From Klebsormidium nitens (lineage: Eukaryota; Streptophyta; Klebsormidiophyceae; Klebsormidiales; Klebsormidiaceae), in contig DF237359.1 in the NCBI GenBank assembly GCA_000708835.1, forward strand, positions 19,202-83,201: a stretch of DNA of 64,000 nt, given 5' to 3'. A program made the position numbers and the translations under genes. Shown here piece by piece: positions 37,301 to 48,572 of this stretch. A model generated the notes under the pieces. That model made no database searches, was not told the DNA's origin, and saw only the letters and a list, made by a program, of their open reading frames with translations. The first letter of the stretch is position 1. Each line of letters starts with the position of its first letter.

Positions 37301-40300
37301 GGGCTATATGAATACCACTCGTTCACACCGTGCTGACGCTCGGACGAGAGAGGAATGTGCAGATCGCTGACAAGAATCCATCGTACCTGAGTTCATGTCG
37401 GCTTCGTTCCAGGGCTTCACTTGGTCGGCTGGAAGCGGTGCCTGGTACCTGCAACCGGGAAGGTGGGTAACAGTCAACTTCAACCCTTCCAACATGCTAA
37501 GGAACGGATATTAGAAGGAAAGGATACGTTTTGAAAGGGTTCCGAAACCCTTGTGAAGCGCCACAGGTGCTGATGGATGGAGGCAGAATGGACCGCCAAA
37601 TTGAAGATTGTGTCTGTTGAGGGATTTCTTTATGTAATTTCCACGTGTTTGCATTCCGAAATAGCTGTTATTAAAACGTAAAAGAGGAGGATCCGTCCGA
37701 TGAGATTACCGAAAGACTTTAGTTCATAACGGCCCTTCGACGCTGCAAACATAAGCCCTTCTTTCTCCAGTCAGAGAGTCTCTATCGTCGGAACCAAGCG
37801 GCTAAAGCCTGGGCATAATGGCAGCTCAGAGTTGAAAGAGCTTGAACTTTCGACAAGTGAAATGAACGAACTTGTTCCAATTCTCCACGAACCGCACAAA
37901 GTGCTTCGAGGAATGGCCCATAACTAAACCTACGCTCCTCGCTTGCCGACTGAGAGATGACTTTCTTCGCAACAGCGAAGCGGTAAGCGGTTCGGAGTTA
38001 GAGTCTTGAGAAAAAATGGAGGGAAGAGATGATGAGCCATTTTGAAAGAGCAGCTTTGAAGGAAAGTTTAAAACCACTGGGGCGGATGAGGCACCCTGTT
38101 TCGATAGGAAAGACACTCGGGGGTGAGCAGCACGATCCGCGTTTCCGCCAAAAACATGAGCCGCTTCGGAGGAGTGGATTCTAGGACGGAAAAACAAAAA
38201 GGAATGCGGTCTTTTGTAGGAAAAATCGGATTACAGCTGCGACCTCACCCTGTGGTCGTCGTATCCAGCTCCTTGGTCGACAGCGTGATGGTGATCATCG
38301 AAACGTGGCGGGTCGTCTCGATCCTGCAGGCCATGTGTGCGCACAGTGATCAGATCTGTTTCTTCCGGACTCGCTGACGTCAGCCTGACGCCATGACGTC
38401 TGACTCTTTAGGAGCTTTTCGATCCAGACGGCAAGTGGTTTCAATTGGTTTTGTCCAATTTGGAATCCGCAGGGCTTGAGCGACGGAGCAGGACAAGGCA
38501 GTAGGAAAGAGGCAGTGCGCCTTCGCTTCTTGAATCGGTGTCTGGACGGTGGTTGTCCTGGGAGTAGAATCATGGACGCGCGCCATTTGTGCAAGGGGCC
38601 AACTTCTTAGATTCAGATCGTCCAGAACAGCAGGTCACGGAATATTATGCGTCGGACAGAAATTGACAGCATATGACCACTGAGCTTGCTTGAGAGCAAC
38701 AGCGTAACATCCTCGAATGACTTAATACGACTTAAAGCAGAATTGGGTCAATCGAAAACATAACATCGTTTTCCATGTTCATTCCCGATTGAGGTGTCTG
38801 AGTAGTGACATTTTCAAATTTGAAGAGTGAGGGCAGCAATCGAGTTTCGATTATTTGGATCAGTAAACAGGATATAACCATGGCTAAGAAGCTGTAGGAA
38901 AAGTCATTGAGCAGACAAACTCACGGCTGCAAGCCCTCCTCCAACGGCTGCCACGTGTCTGTGATGTCGGTGGAGCCGATGGCGGTGTTTTGGTGCAGAC
39001 CAACGATACGCCTCTGCAATTGATGCAATGAACGATGATGTTGTAAGGGGGGAGGAATACTCCAATTCAGTGGAAGGGCATACGGAAAACATGCTCGTAT
39101 CCAACCGACCAACTGTGCCCTGAGCCGCACTTCACCAAAAACCTGACACCAAAAGACTCTATGGATAGGAATAGCAAAAAGGAGATCAACCAAACATTTC
39201 GTCGTTCTAGATGCATCCCTTGTAAGATACTTCAAATCGTGGTCAGAGTGCGGATGCGCTGGAAAACTAGCTACACGGAAAGTTCGCTCAAAGTTTGGGG
39301 GGCACGGTAGCATGCCAGGCATAATGGCGTGGAAGTTATGCTGCTGTGTTTGTTCAAAAAAGGCAATTTACAACCGACGTTACAGCGACACTCGATCAAA
39401 ACTGTCAAAGAGCATCACTCAAGATTTCAACTTCAGATTGGCCCTCGGCCTTGCCTTTCTGAGCACAGTCAATCCGGAAGCCAGATCATTCTCGGGTAAG
39501 CTGTTACCTTCAGCTTGACGCATCAGCAAAACGACCCGCTAGACCATTGAACAAACCGTCCATTACACAGCCTCCATCTCAAGACACGTCACCAACAGTG
39601 TCCTGAACCATGCAAGAACCTCGTTGCAGAAGCCCTCCGTGTAAGTGAGCAACTTCACCACATCGGACCATCTTTCTTGACAGAGCAGGAGGGCATTCAC
39701 CGGAGTCTGGAAAATTTGCTGCCTACCTTCAAGATCTCAGCAATTGTCACGGTCTTGTTGATGGCACGGCCCATGGCCTTAAGGACGATCTCGCTGGCTC
39801 CTTTCTCCTGCAAGCAGTGCACACCGGATCAGATTCCATTCCAAAAGCCTAATCATTGCTGCACATGGCCATCTTCAATGTTTGTTCTCGACTCTTCAGA
39901 GTGCGGGTCAGACTCCGAGACCGTCAGCACAGCGAAGAGGAGAGCATCCACAAGGACAACGGAAGCACCGTGAGGCAGAAGCACAAGCTTCATACGTTGA
40001 GAAATCAAGCCTCCAGAGAATGTATCGCAGAGAGGTTGGCAGAAAGGGTGACTTGTAGACATTTTGAGACGCTAGAACTTGCAACCGGGCTTGTCCACAC
40101 CAGCGGGAAGATTAAAGAGCAGCATCTTACAGGTAAATAAAAAACTGGCAACATTATATTTTTGTCCAGATCTGAAGGTGGTTTCGACATCAGCTTCCAA
40201 AGAACTCGTCGCGCCAAGAGTGGTGCACAGAGCTCAAGCGAGTCTGATGAGCAGCAACTGCCGTCTGTCACAGTCCTCAATCGTTATGAACAACGTCACC

Positions 40301-41246
40301 TGCGGCTTGGACGACAGGATCACTTGCAAAACACCTTACCATCCGTGCTACAGATTCTCAAGTTTCAGCAGCAATGTTTCCGTGGCCCCAAGCATCTCCA
40401 GGGTCTGGAATGAGTCTTGGGGTAGCATTGACTACGCAGCAAACAATGCGACGCCGCAACACAACATATTTTTCAGGACACGAAGGCCTCAGCAACCTTC
40501 AGCAGAGATCTAGCAGACTCTTGCTGAAGGCAGGCCCACCCTGAACAAACACACTCACTGGATCACGGAACACTATAAGAGAAATGAGATTGCACTTCTG
40601 CAACAGCGAATCCTATAAAAATCTTCAAGAGCGCAGAAGCTCAAGGAAGCGTGCTGTCTGTTTCCATTACCGAGCATGTCAATGCAATGGAGCTCTCTGA
40701 ACATGCTGTCAACAGAAGTAGGATCATAGCGGAACATGATTGCATCAGAGTGTATGTATTTGGACACGTGTCTTGAGCCGTGCTTATCAATATCCGGGAT
40801 CAAGGCACATTCAATGTATCAGCATTCTTCAGCTTTGGAACGGACACCATTTCATCGACGTAGAACAAGTTTCTACGATGTTCAGGGCCAAACACTGTCT
40901 GATGGTCTTTCGGCAAGTGCCATTGAAGAGAGAGTGGTGCCACATAAAAGAATAGTGATCATATAATACATTGCACCAAGCAGCACATAATAGCCCCGAC
41001 AAACTCGCCAGGACTAGTGCCGACCTCCGAACTTGTAGACCAATGAAAACTGCAGGCTCCTCCCTAAGGCTACAGTCAACCAATAAAATAAAACTGTTGG
41101 CATTGCGGAAACAAAGGGCTCACCTGGAGCATGGTCAAACTGTACGTGATGTAGTTGCGAAGCTTCCCCTGCGTGGTGATCCTGATCTCATTCTCCTTAA
41201 TCGGTTCCTCTACCCGTGGCTTCTCCACTCTCTGATAACGATCCAT
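34350..41246 (-). CDS. ALBA-domain RNA/DNA-binding protein with C-terminal RGG tail
   Basis: Nine exons, 41246-41124, 39807-39727, 39013-38925, 38323-38249, 37448-37387, 37080-37018, 36034-35774, 35084-35013 and 34465-34350, join in phase to 245 residues. Residues 1-100 are the ALBA domain: MDRYQRVEKPR, ENEIRITTQGK, KAMGRAINKTV, RRIVGLHQNTAIGSTDITDTW and ETTRHVSMITITLS. These match land-plant ALBA proteins almost word for word. The tail from about residue 140 is built of RG/RGG repeats interrupted by a Tyr/Met-rich segment (YGGQPQYMDPQ) and ends AGYGMPMQ. Plant ALBA proteins of this class bind RNA and have been linked to mRNA storage and translation, and some to R-loops; the cell role here is inferred. 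Exon 7 is preceded by tandem copies of its own acceptor. Confidence 0.95.
36035..36245 (-). repeat. Two tandem copies of the exon 7 acceptor region, ALBA gene
   Basis: On the plus strand the exon 7 edge (CTGCAGAGCGGTGGAC from 36035, with TTCGCCGCCACC before it) recurs with CTGCAG at 36122 and 36217. Between them ATGTTGAA.CAGTT and the GGCAGTCTTGCA / CCGCAGTCTTGCA joins mark the unit ends. The period is about 87-95 bases. The middle copy has lost the CTCGGC word that the outer copy keeps. A faint fourth echo may lie at about 36389-36407. Confidence 0.85.
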
Positions 41247-42283
41247 CCCAAGCGCCGGGAACACGGTACTCTAGCGCGGCAGCGTCCAATTAAAGTGGTA
41301 GCAATTCCTGCTGAAAAGCCCTGGTAGCTCGGGTTGCGAGAAGGAACGCTGACCGAGCAGCCCAAGTTCTGAACAAACCCGCCTTCAAATGCCGGAGTCG
41401 GTGTTGAAGACAAACTAGCACAAGCGCATGAGATCAGCAGCCAGGTCTCAGGGAGGAACGCCAAAGTAGACGACTGCTCCCTGTCTGCACCAGACCAAAG
41501 CTGCTGGCGGCACGGCTCTGAAATGGCTCTGGAATGGCAGGGAGAGATAGAGAAAAGAAATTGATTCAAAGGCATTGAGCAAAGCTTGAGCCTTGAGCAG
41601 TGAACAAAGACCAAGTCAAAATGGAGTCAGCGTCAGACTCCCAGAAAGATACCTCAAGAAAAAACCAGTTCTTTACCGTTAGATAAGATCTGGCTTGGTT
41701 TGTACGGTTCGATTCGCTTTCATCCGACGTCATGTGCACGTCATGAGTCGGGACAGCGCAATACTTTTTGCTTTATTGACACAATGTTTGCAACGAAGAC
41801 TCTGGTCAACTTCCTCGGGAGATTTAACCCGCTCCGCAACGATTAAACTCTGCTCAAGGGTATATAACCCGGACCGGTTTGTTTCCATATTCTGCCAAAA
41901 GTTGGTTTATAGATGTTTCGTGTCAAGAAGGAAAATGCGAAGCGCCAAAAAAGGGCACCACGTATTACGTAACCGCCTGAGCAGCAGGCGGCTACAGACG
42001 CGCCCTCAAAAGACTTGAGCGCGCACATGAAATTATTGAGTTTGATGAGCGGCAGCAACTTCAAGTCTTACAATTTGACATGGCGCTTGAACGGCAAGCA
42101 CTGATCGGCCTTCCTTTCTTTGCTGCCACCATTTCCTGGAGGCTTTGTTTGGAATGCTGACATCAACCGAGCACCTCAGGAGCACAGGGAAAAGACATCT
42201 GGGGGCCCCTATCGATTGTTAGTTCTTCACCGGCCGGTGTTCTTTCAAGTATTTCGCAAGGTCAAGCTTCCTAATTGTGCGAC
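41247..42283. promoter_or_regulatory. Divergent promoter interval, ALBA (-) and secretory protein gene (+)
   Basis: About 1 kb separates the two start codons. At 41726-41745 are two close ACGTCAT words (CGACGTCATGTGCACGTCAT), the core recognised by plant bZIP factors. No TATA box was assigned. No other gene was found in the interval. Confidence 0.35.
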
Positions 42284-45200
42284 ATGGCTTGTAAGTCCTG
42301 CCATGGTCGGGCTCTCGTTTCACAAACAGTGGTACTCGTTCTCTTGTTGCTCCTGAGCGACATCAGCAGTGTGGATGCGAAGAAAAAGAGCTACAAGGGT
42401 ACATACATGGTAAGAGATTTTATTCATTTCAGTTCTGCATCCCACAGAACAGGGGCACAATCCAGCATCAAGATGAAAATGGTGGAGTTTGGCACAAGAG
42501 GGGCCTACATTCTTACATGGCTTCAAACCTGAGTATCTGCTGACTCTCATAAAATTTGCCCGCAAACGGAGAAAGGCGTATGGCATTCTGACCGTTCCAG
42601 AAGCATCAAAAATTTTCCAGTATAGAACTGCACTTGCAGAGACTTGCAGAATGCTGAGATACGAACTCAAGAATGTCAAGATTGTAAAAGGAGGTCTTGG
42701 GAGTGTCTTGGAAGGTGCTCGTAAGATCCATCTCTCTGGGTGGTGGGCTTTTCATTCCAGATCAAAGGTACTTTCTTGGCACTCAGGACTGCTTGTTCCG
42801 ATGCAATCGCTGCTTCACTTCAAGAACGCGACTCTGTTGCCAGACTTTCTGTGGTGGTGAATCTGCTCAACCTCCGGACTGGATGATACATGTTACATAA
42901 AAAGCCGCCAAGCCCTTACATGGACTTTCCACCCCCTTTGACAGGCTTATGAAGCTGCATGAGACCAAAGATTCTACTGTCAGTCAATTTTGCTAAGCCA
43001 ATCCTGCTATGTTTGCCTTTGACCACGCTCAGTTGCTTGTGCCGAGGTTCACTCTGTTTGACATTGGTGAATGATGGACTCTGTATATTTAAATCCTGGG
43101 GGTTAGCTTTAGTAATGGCAAATGCAAGACCCCTTCCAAGCTCGGGCTTTAGCTGATCGCCCTGGGTAAGTGTGCTAATCTAAACGGGGTGGCCTTTGTG
43201 CGTAGGAAAAAGGAGTCCGGCTGTTACGAGATGATTGCGAGCTTTCAATCCAGAGGTGAGCAGCAGAGCAAACATGCCTTGAGAATGTAAGGGTAGGTTG
43301 ACATGTTGACTAAGTCGACTTGGGCTGCAAAAGTACTGGGCAAAGACCTCAAGAAATTGTACTCATGACTCGCAGCTCGAGATACAGCCTCCTGAGTGAA
43401 AATGTAGCAGATCGCAATGGATGCACAGAGTTTCAGTCATGTCTGAGGGTAACTGCAGATCACATGGGAATCAATGACCTGTCCCTCTTGGCAGAACCAC
43501 GGAACCATGACTTAGGAAGGTCGCATCCAAGAACCAGACTTTGACTGACAGTCTGAGGACTGTCTTTTTTGTCTTATCAGCAGAATTCTTTTACTGTCAA
43601 GTTATGGTCCTGTTGGACGCTGGAAGTCGTCCTGGTGGATTCCATAGTAATACAAGGATTCACTTTCATGTATTTATTGCTGGGTAAACCGATCTTACGG
43701 ATCTCGGACTGGACTGCCAAAAGCTGTCTGATTCCACCTTTTGTTAGGTTAGCCATGCCTCGTTAAAGGACCTTTGATTCCAATGATTGCCCTGTTTGGA
43801 AATGAGGATAGACGAAAGAGGCAAGGGGAGTGACACTTCTGGAAGGTCTTGATATACCCGTACTGCCATTCAAAGTCGCCCCCCAAGTCCACGAATAAGT
43901 ATTTTGAAAGTTTTTTCGTTTTCGCAACGGCCAGATCATGCCTGCTAAAAACGTTTTTTGGTCCAAAAATCCTTGTTTTTTCATCTCAACTTTTCGACCA
44001 GGCAGCAAATAATTTCCGGAAATTTTCGACCTGGGGTAAAACAATTGATTTACTATGCGAATTCAAAGTGGCAGTACGGTCGTGACGGGGATTCAAGACA
44101 CATTGACTGGCTGCGCAGCATGACAGGGATGCCGACAACGCAGTTTCTTGTAGATCAGTGCACCTCATGCTGTGATCCAAGAAGGGGCAAAGAAAGAAAG
44201 CCATTATGCCCGCTTTTCTGTGCATCAGCGGGTCGATACTCTGTTAACTTCCACCAGCCATAGACACCCTCTAAGTGGTGTGGTACTGTTGGATGGCTTG
44301 GCAGGCGCCCTTTTCCTGACGCCCCTTCTGTTGTTTCGATCTTTCGTTCTCAGTTTCGCTTTCCCTTCTGGAAATGGTCTTTTCTGACGCTTTGCTCATC
44401 GTATTCTCAGAACCGGGGGCCCCTGCATGACGAGCAGTATCAACAAGGAGAACTGCATACTCCGGTGCATGAACCCGGAGTGTTATGAACAGGTTTACGG
44501 GTTGGACTCGGTGAGTTTGTGACGTGGTCCTTTACCCATGACTCTCAAAGCTTTCGAACTTTCGGATCCCCGAAGGAGACTCAAGAGACAAGGCACCAGA
44601 CATTCAGGGCTGCAATCTGTTGGCGATTCTTTGAGAAAAGCAGAAAGAGAAGGAAGAAGAGAGCATTATGCTCATTTAAAAACAGACTATGTAGAGAAGA
44701 ATATACTGCAGACAGTAATATGCACGAGAAATCTTTCCCCACTGCAGTCATGGTGCTAGACAAGATCCTGTTGCTTTTGCTGCTTACGTTGGATCTCTTC
44801 GGGGTTATATGGTGCCCTCTCATCGGTGGACACATAGTAAGTACAAGTTTAGAACGATGCTTCTAAGTTTCGACGCTGAGTTCCAGGCGTCACTGTTTCG
44901 TTTGTCTGTTTTCTTCGGAACGTAATCTGGTTTGTTTTTCAACTCGTACTCCTCCTCTGACCGCTGGACGGAGGGCTAAAGAGCCAGGCCGTTTTCTGAG
45001 AGCCGTGCATATGCAAAGCCGACCGGGGTCCGTAAGTATTCAACTCTAATCCTTCTGAGCAGCAGCTTACGCTTTCTTTTCCGGTCTGCAGTTGGAGGAG
45101 GGGGAGGTCGATGCGAGGCGTGGCAAGGACTTCAGAATGTGCGTTCGGAAGTGAGTAACTTTATTTTCACCCAACGTTTCGTACATTTGTGCAAATGACT

Positions 45201-46497
45201 GCGGATTTTGAGTCTTTCCATGCACCAATCGTTCGTCCCCGTCATTCGGGCAGCCTTGAGCGCCGGCGCATCGAAGCACCATGATTTGCTTTCCCAGTTC
45301 CGGTCCCCCTTTTGTTGGTCTACTCATTGTGTTAGGTGAACATTAGTGTGAATGGACCTAAGAAGACGCGCACTTGGAGAGGGCGACGAAAAAACACCGC
45401 AAGGATCCCACAAATCATTTTTGCAAATTTGTATTTTCGAGCAGATTTGTGTCATTCTTCGCCATTTTCTGAGCTCGAGTTGTTCTTATGGAGCCGAGAG
45501 GCCTGCTGTCATCGTTGACATTCTGGTGCGCGGATCGGTTCTGCCCAGCCCTGTTCGATCCCTTCCGGTAGCTCAAATTTGAGATTCTCTGACGTGATTT
45601 GCAACAGCAGAAAAATTGGCAGAATGCGCCGGGTACTCCTTTTGCAATCCGCGTTCTGAGGATTTTCGACATGAGGTGCAAGATCCGAAGACGTGGCCGA
45701 ATACTTGGTGCATTCTTTTGGAGAGCCGCGTTTGTAAGGCTGTTCGACGTGAGTTGCAAGAACCGAAGAAGTGGCAGAATGCGTCGTGTACTCGTTTCAG
45801 ACGCCGCTTTCTTGGGGTGTCGACGTGATTTGCAACAGCCGAAGAAGCGGCAGAATAGAAGCGTACTCCCTTGAGGGGCCCTGGACTGAAATGGATACGA
45901 CAATGTGTAAGTCTTAGTAGAGTCAACAAATTGTGTCTCTTGTTTTCAGTCCGCTGCGAACTGAAGCTATTGCTCTACCTGCTTCGGTCGCGGGCTCTAA
46001 GCGTTGAATTAACAAGATCAGATGATCCGATGTGGCAGGTCGGACTTCTGTGTATGGATCCCTTCGAGTGTTTCAAAACAGCGACGGCGACCTTCGGCCC
46101 CTGTTTCAGGGACTGTTTGCCTCCTTCATCTTCCTTTCTTTTCTGCCTTCCTCACCCCATGCTCATCTCCTCTGGAGACTTTTCAGGTACAAGCCTAAGC
46201 CTGAGTGCAAAAAAAGCTGCGATTCGTTGGCAAGTAGCTCAGATGTAACTACGTGTGGCTACGGCGATATTCTACTGGAGTTGGAACGTCTGCAGTTGCT
46301 CCTCGTCACTACCTCAGGGACTGCATTCTGTTAGGCTTGATGCTTTCATTTCGTGTTTGCGCAGACCTCCGGATACAGGTGACGAGTGCGAATTTTCAGA
46401 AGCATTCCCCTTCAGAGACAAGGTTGTGAAGATAGCCAACGTTGACCAAGTGGTGTCCTTGTGCAGGGCTCTGAAAGAGAAGGGTGACGTGCTATGA
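42284..46497 (+). CDS. Small secretory Cys-rich protein (DUF4787-like C-terminal module)
   Basis: Exon 42284-42409 encodes a start and signal peptide (TVVLVLLLLLSDISSVDA, then KKKSYKGTYM). Exon 44411-44510 encodes GGPCMTSSINKENCILRCMN then PECYEQVYG, and exon 45092-45150 encodes LEEGEVDARRGKDFRMCV. The Cys pattern with KENC..RC..P.CYE..Y and LEEGE is that of a small conserved plant protein family, which I believe is DUF4787. Exon 3 ends at a good donor (GTGAGT) that falls on the AAG TGA stop, so two ends are possible: stop at 45152-45154, or splicing in phase to 46365-46497 (PPDTGDECEFSEAFPF.., end GDVL). Exons 1 and 2 do not join in phase, so at least one short exon between 42410 and 44410 is missing from this model. 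The function is unknown; it is probably in the ER or secreted. Confidence 0.6.
45590..45870. repeat. Tandem repeat, about 76 bases x 4
   Basis: Four units start near 45590, 45666, 45742 and 45818. Each carries TCGACGTGA.TTGCAA, then CCGAAGA.G.GGC.GAAT and a GTGTACTC-like word. Units differ by point changes. The array lies in the candidate last intron of the secretory protein gene (or just past its 3' end). The first third of the unit is weakly like the exon at 45092-45150 (TCGATGCGAGGCG, CAGAATG), so it may be another exon-derived array; that link is uncertain. Confidence 0.8.
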
Positions 46498-47906
46498 GAG
46501 TCGTGGGGACGAAGTGGGAGTCGTGCGACGCCATGCTGCCAGATCGACCTTCACGTGTCCCAATAAACTACGGGACGGCTGCCACGGGGCTGCCATCGCG
46601 AGTTGTATGAGGCGGCTTCCACCTCAAGCGGTTGCGGATGGCAGGCTGCGGGTGCCATACTACTGGTAACACCTACCTGTACGATAAATGGGTGCCATTG
46701 TACATGATAAGTGCAACCTCGTTGCATCCCTGGCGTACCAGTATTTGAACTGGTCACTACCTCAATGATGAAGGTGCCTAGTGATTGTAGCACCGGAGCT
46801 TCGACAATCTTGCGACGACAACGCCACTAGCTGGACATTCTGCGTTATTATGGCTGGTCCAGTACGTCTTGTGTTCAAATGCGTCGTCATTTTGTATCCC
46901 TGCGCCCAAGCCGTGTATTGAAAAGCGTCCGATGTTATAGGATCAACTGCATAATGTAGCACTTGCTAAATTCGTAGAGGGTCAAATTTGCTGGAAAGAC
47001 ACTGAGAATTTTGCGTTGTTTTGTCAATATTATGCATAAAGGAGCATTGGCTGCCCCAGAGCTCAAGCGCCGTGTAGCACCTAAATTGTGCTCAGTGGCA
47101 CATGGTAGACTTGATAATCCTTGTTAAAGGGATTCGATCCGGAGTTGAATCCTTTCAGGCAATCAGAATGGACGGGTTGACGTACCTTGAGAACGACCGG
47201 ACTCACGGTACTGAGTTGCATATACCATACGTAAGGACGACAAGCGGAATCCGGGATATACTTCCTATGAGTCCGGCGATCATCGCTGCCCTTGCCGGTA
47301 AATCATCCTTTCAAGTTTGCGGACTTCAATCTGGCAACTTAGTTGTGGGGAGTCGTGCATGCACTCGATTGTCTTCATGAGAGGTGAGACATGGACGAAT
47401 ATTTGCTGTCGGACGGTCAGTGATATGTTTGACCGTCTGAGATCTCTTTCTGGCTCTGGCGCGGCCGCCCCTGACGCACTACCGAGCCGGGTCTCATGAC
47501 ATCATGAGGTCCAGGCCGCCGACGGCGATGGCGATGACTAGATAAGTTGAACATAATATGTTGGAGAGATCCAATCGGTTAGAACCGGTGCATTCGACTG
47601 TCAATGGCGTTCGTGCATTCGTACACTCTAGCTATAACGGGTGATAGAAACGCCACATGAATGAGCGGACGTCCCGGCCCGCCAAAAAACAAGGCAGACG
47701 GGGGCCGGCTCTCGCCAATCTCGGTGCAATGATACGTGGTAATACGGCATGACAAACTCATGAACTCGCGGTCGATGAGTCGAGACTCGAAGCGGCTCAG
47801 TGCATGCCATGTCGAGCTAGCCCTTGCGCCGGCGCGCGGACCGGCCCGGCTGGGCGACCGTCGGGGGCGACCGCCGCGCAGTCCCTGGGGCAAAAGGGAC
47901 AATCTA
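46498..47906. other. Gene-poor stretch with a small hairpin
   Basis: No supported exon was found. At 46737-46753 CCAGTATTTGAACTGG forms a short hairpin resembling a tRNA T-arm, but no full cloverleaf surrounds it. A high-GC segment precedes the candidate MITE at 47820-47885. Open frames here are short and without recognisable domains. Confidence 0.35.
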
Positions 47907-48572
47907 CACTATTATATTAGTGTCTCCGGTCGATCTGTCAGTAAATACTAGTAAATACTCGCACAGGGCGTCAATCTGTGCAGGCATTGGTTAATGGTCT
48001 GACACATGGTCTGTTTGCTTGGATGCGGGACTCCGGTCCTCTTTGACCGGGTACCGGCATGGTACCGAGCTACTTCCCGGGGAACTCTCAGTTTTCCCGG
48101 TGACACTGCAAATTGCACAGTCACTGCCTTTTCAGTCACAGTCACACTTACAGTCACAGTCTAGGTACCTAGGCAGTGTCCAGTGTCAAGAGTCACAGTA
48201 TGAGTCACAATTGGTTTCCGGCAGGTAAAAAACGCCACTGTTGACGATTACAATCTAGGTTTAATACTGTCTCAGTCTCAGTCACAGTCGGAGTTACAAG
48301 TCTCAACCACAGTCACAGTGTCAATTATAAAAACCAAAGTTACAGTCACAGTCACCGGATAACCGTATTAGGTAGCTCAAAAAGATTCAAACCTGATTGA
48401 CACAGGAAGGTTCGGCTGTCGTCCAGCTACCCGGCCGGCGATAACAAGTGCCTGGATGACCGCTGTGCAGGTGTGGTACCTACCGGCCAGCATCATAGAT
48501 CTGTTCATTTATGGTCGCGGCACAGGAGGGTGTTAACACAGAAGAATTTCCGGAGACACTAATATATTAGTG
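47907..48572. mobile_element. Candidate non-autonomous TIR element (MITE) with TA target site
   Basis: The left end, CACTATTATATTAGTGTCTCCGG (47907-47929, 23 bases), matches the reverse complement of the right end (48550-48572) with one mismatch. TA flanks both sides (47905-47906 and 48573-48574). Similarity continues a little outward (GGGACAAT against AGGACAAAG in inverted orientation), so the true TIR may be longer. The 666-base interior has no transposase frame and is filled by degenerate CAGTCA repeats. TA duplication suggests a Tc1/mariner-like helper, but the terminal word CACTA recalls another superfamily, so class assignment is open. Confidence 0.6.
48105..48355. repeat. Degenerate CAGTCA/ACAGTC repeats
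   Basis: Words of the type CAGTCACAGTCAC recur at least a dozen times with interruptions, inside the candidate MITE. No coding frame is implied. Confidence 0.8.

Noticed and set aside
46715-46790. Possible tRNA or tRNA-derived SINE head
   Set aside because: Only a T-arm-like hairpin is present; its loop is one base too long, and no acceptor or anticodon stems could be folded around it.
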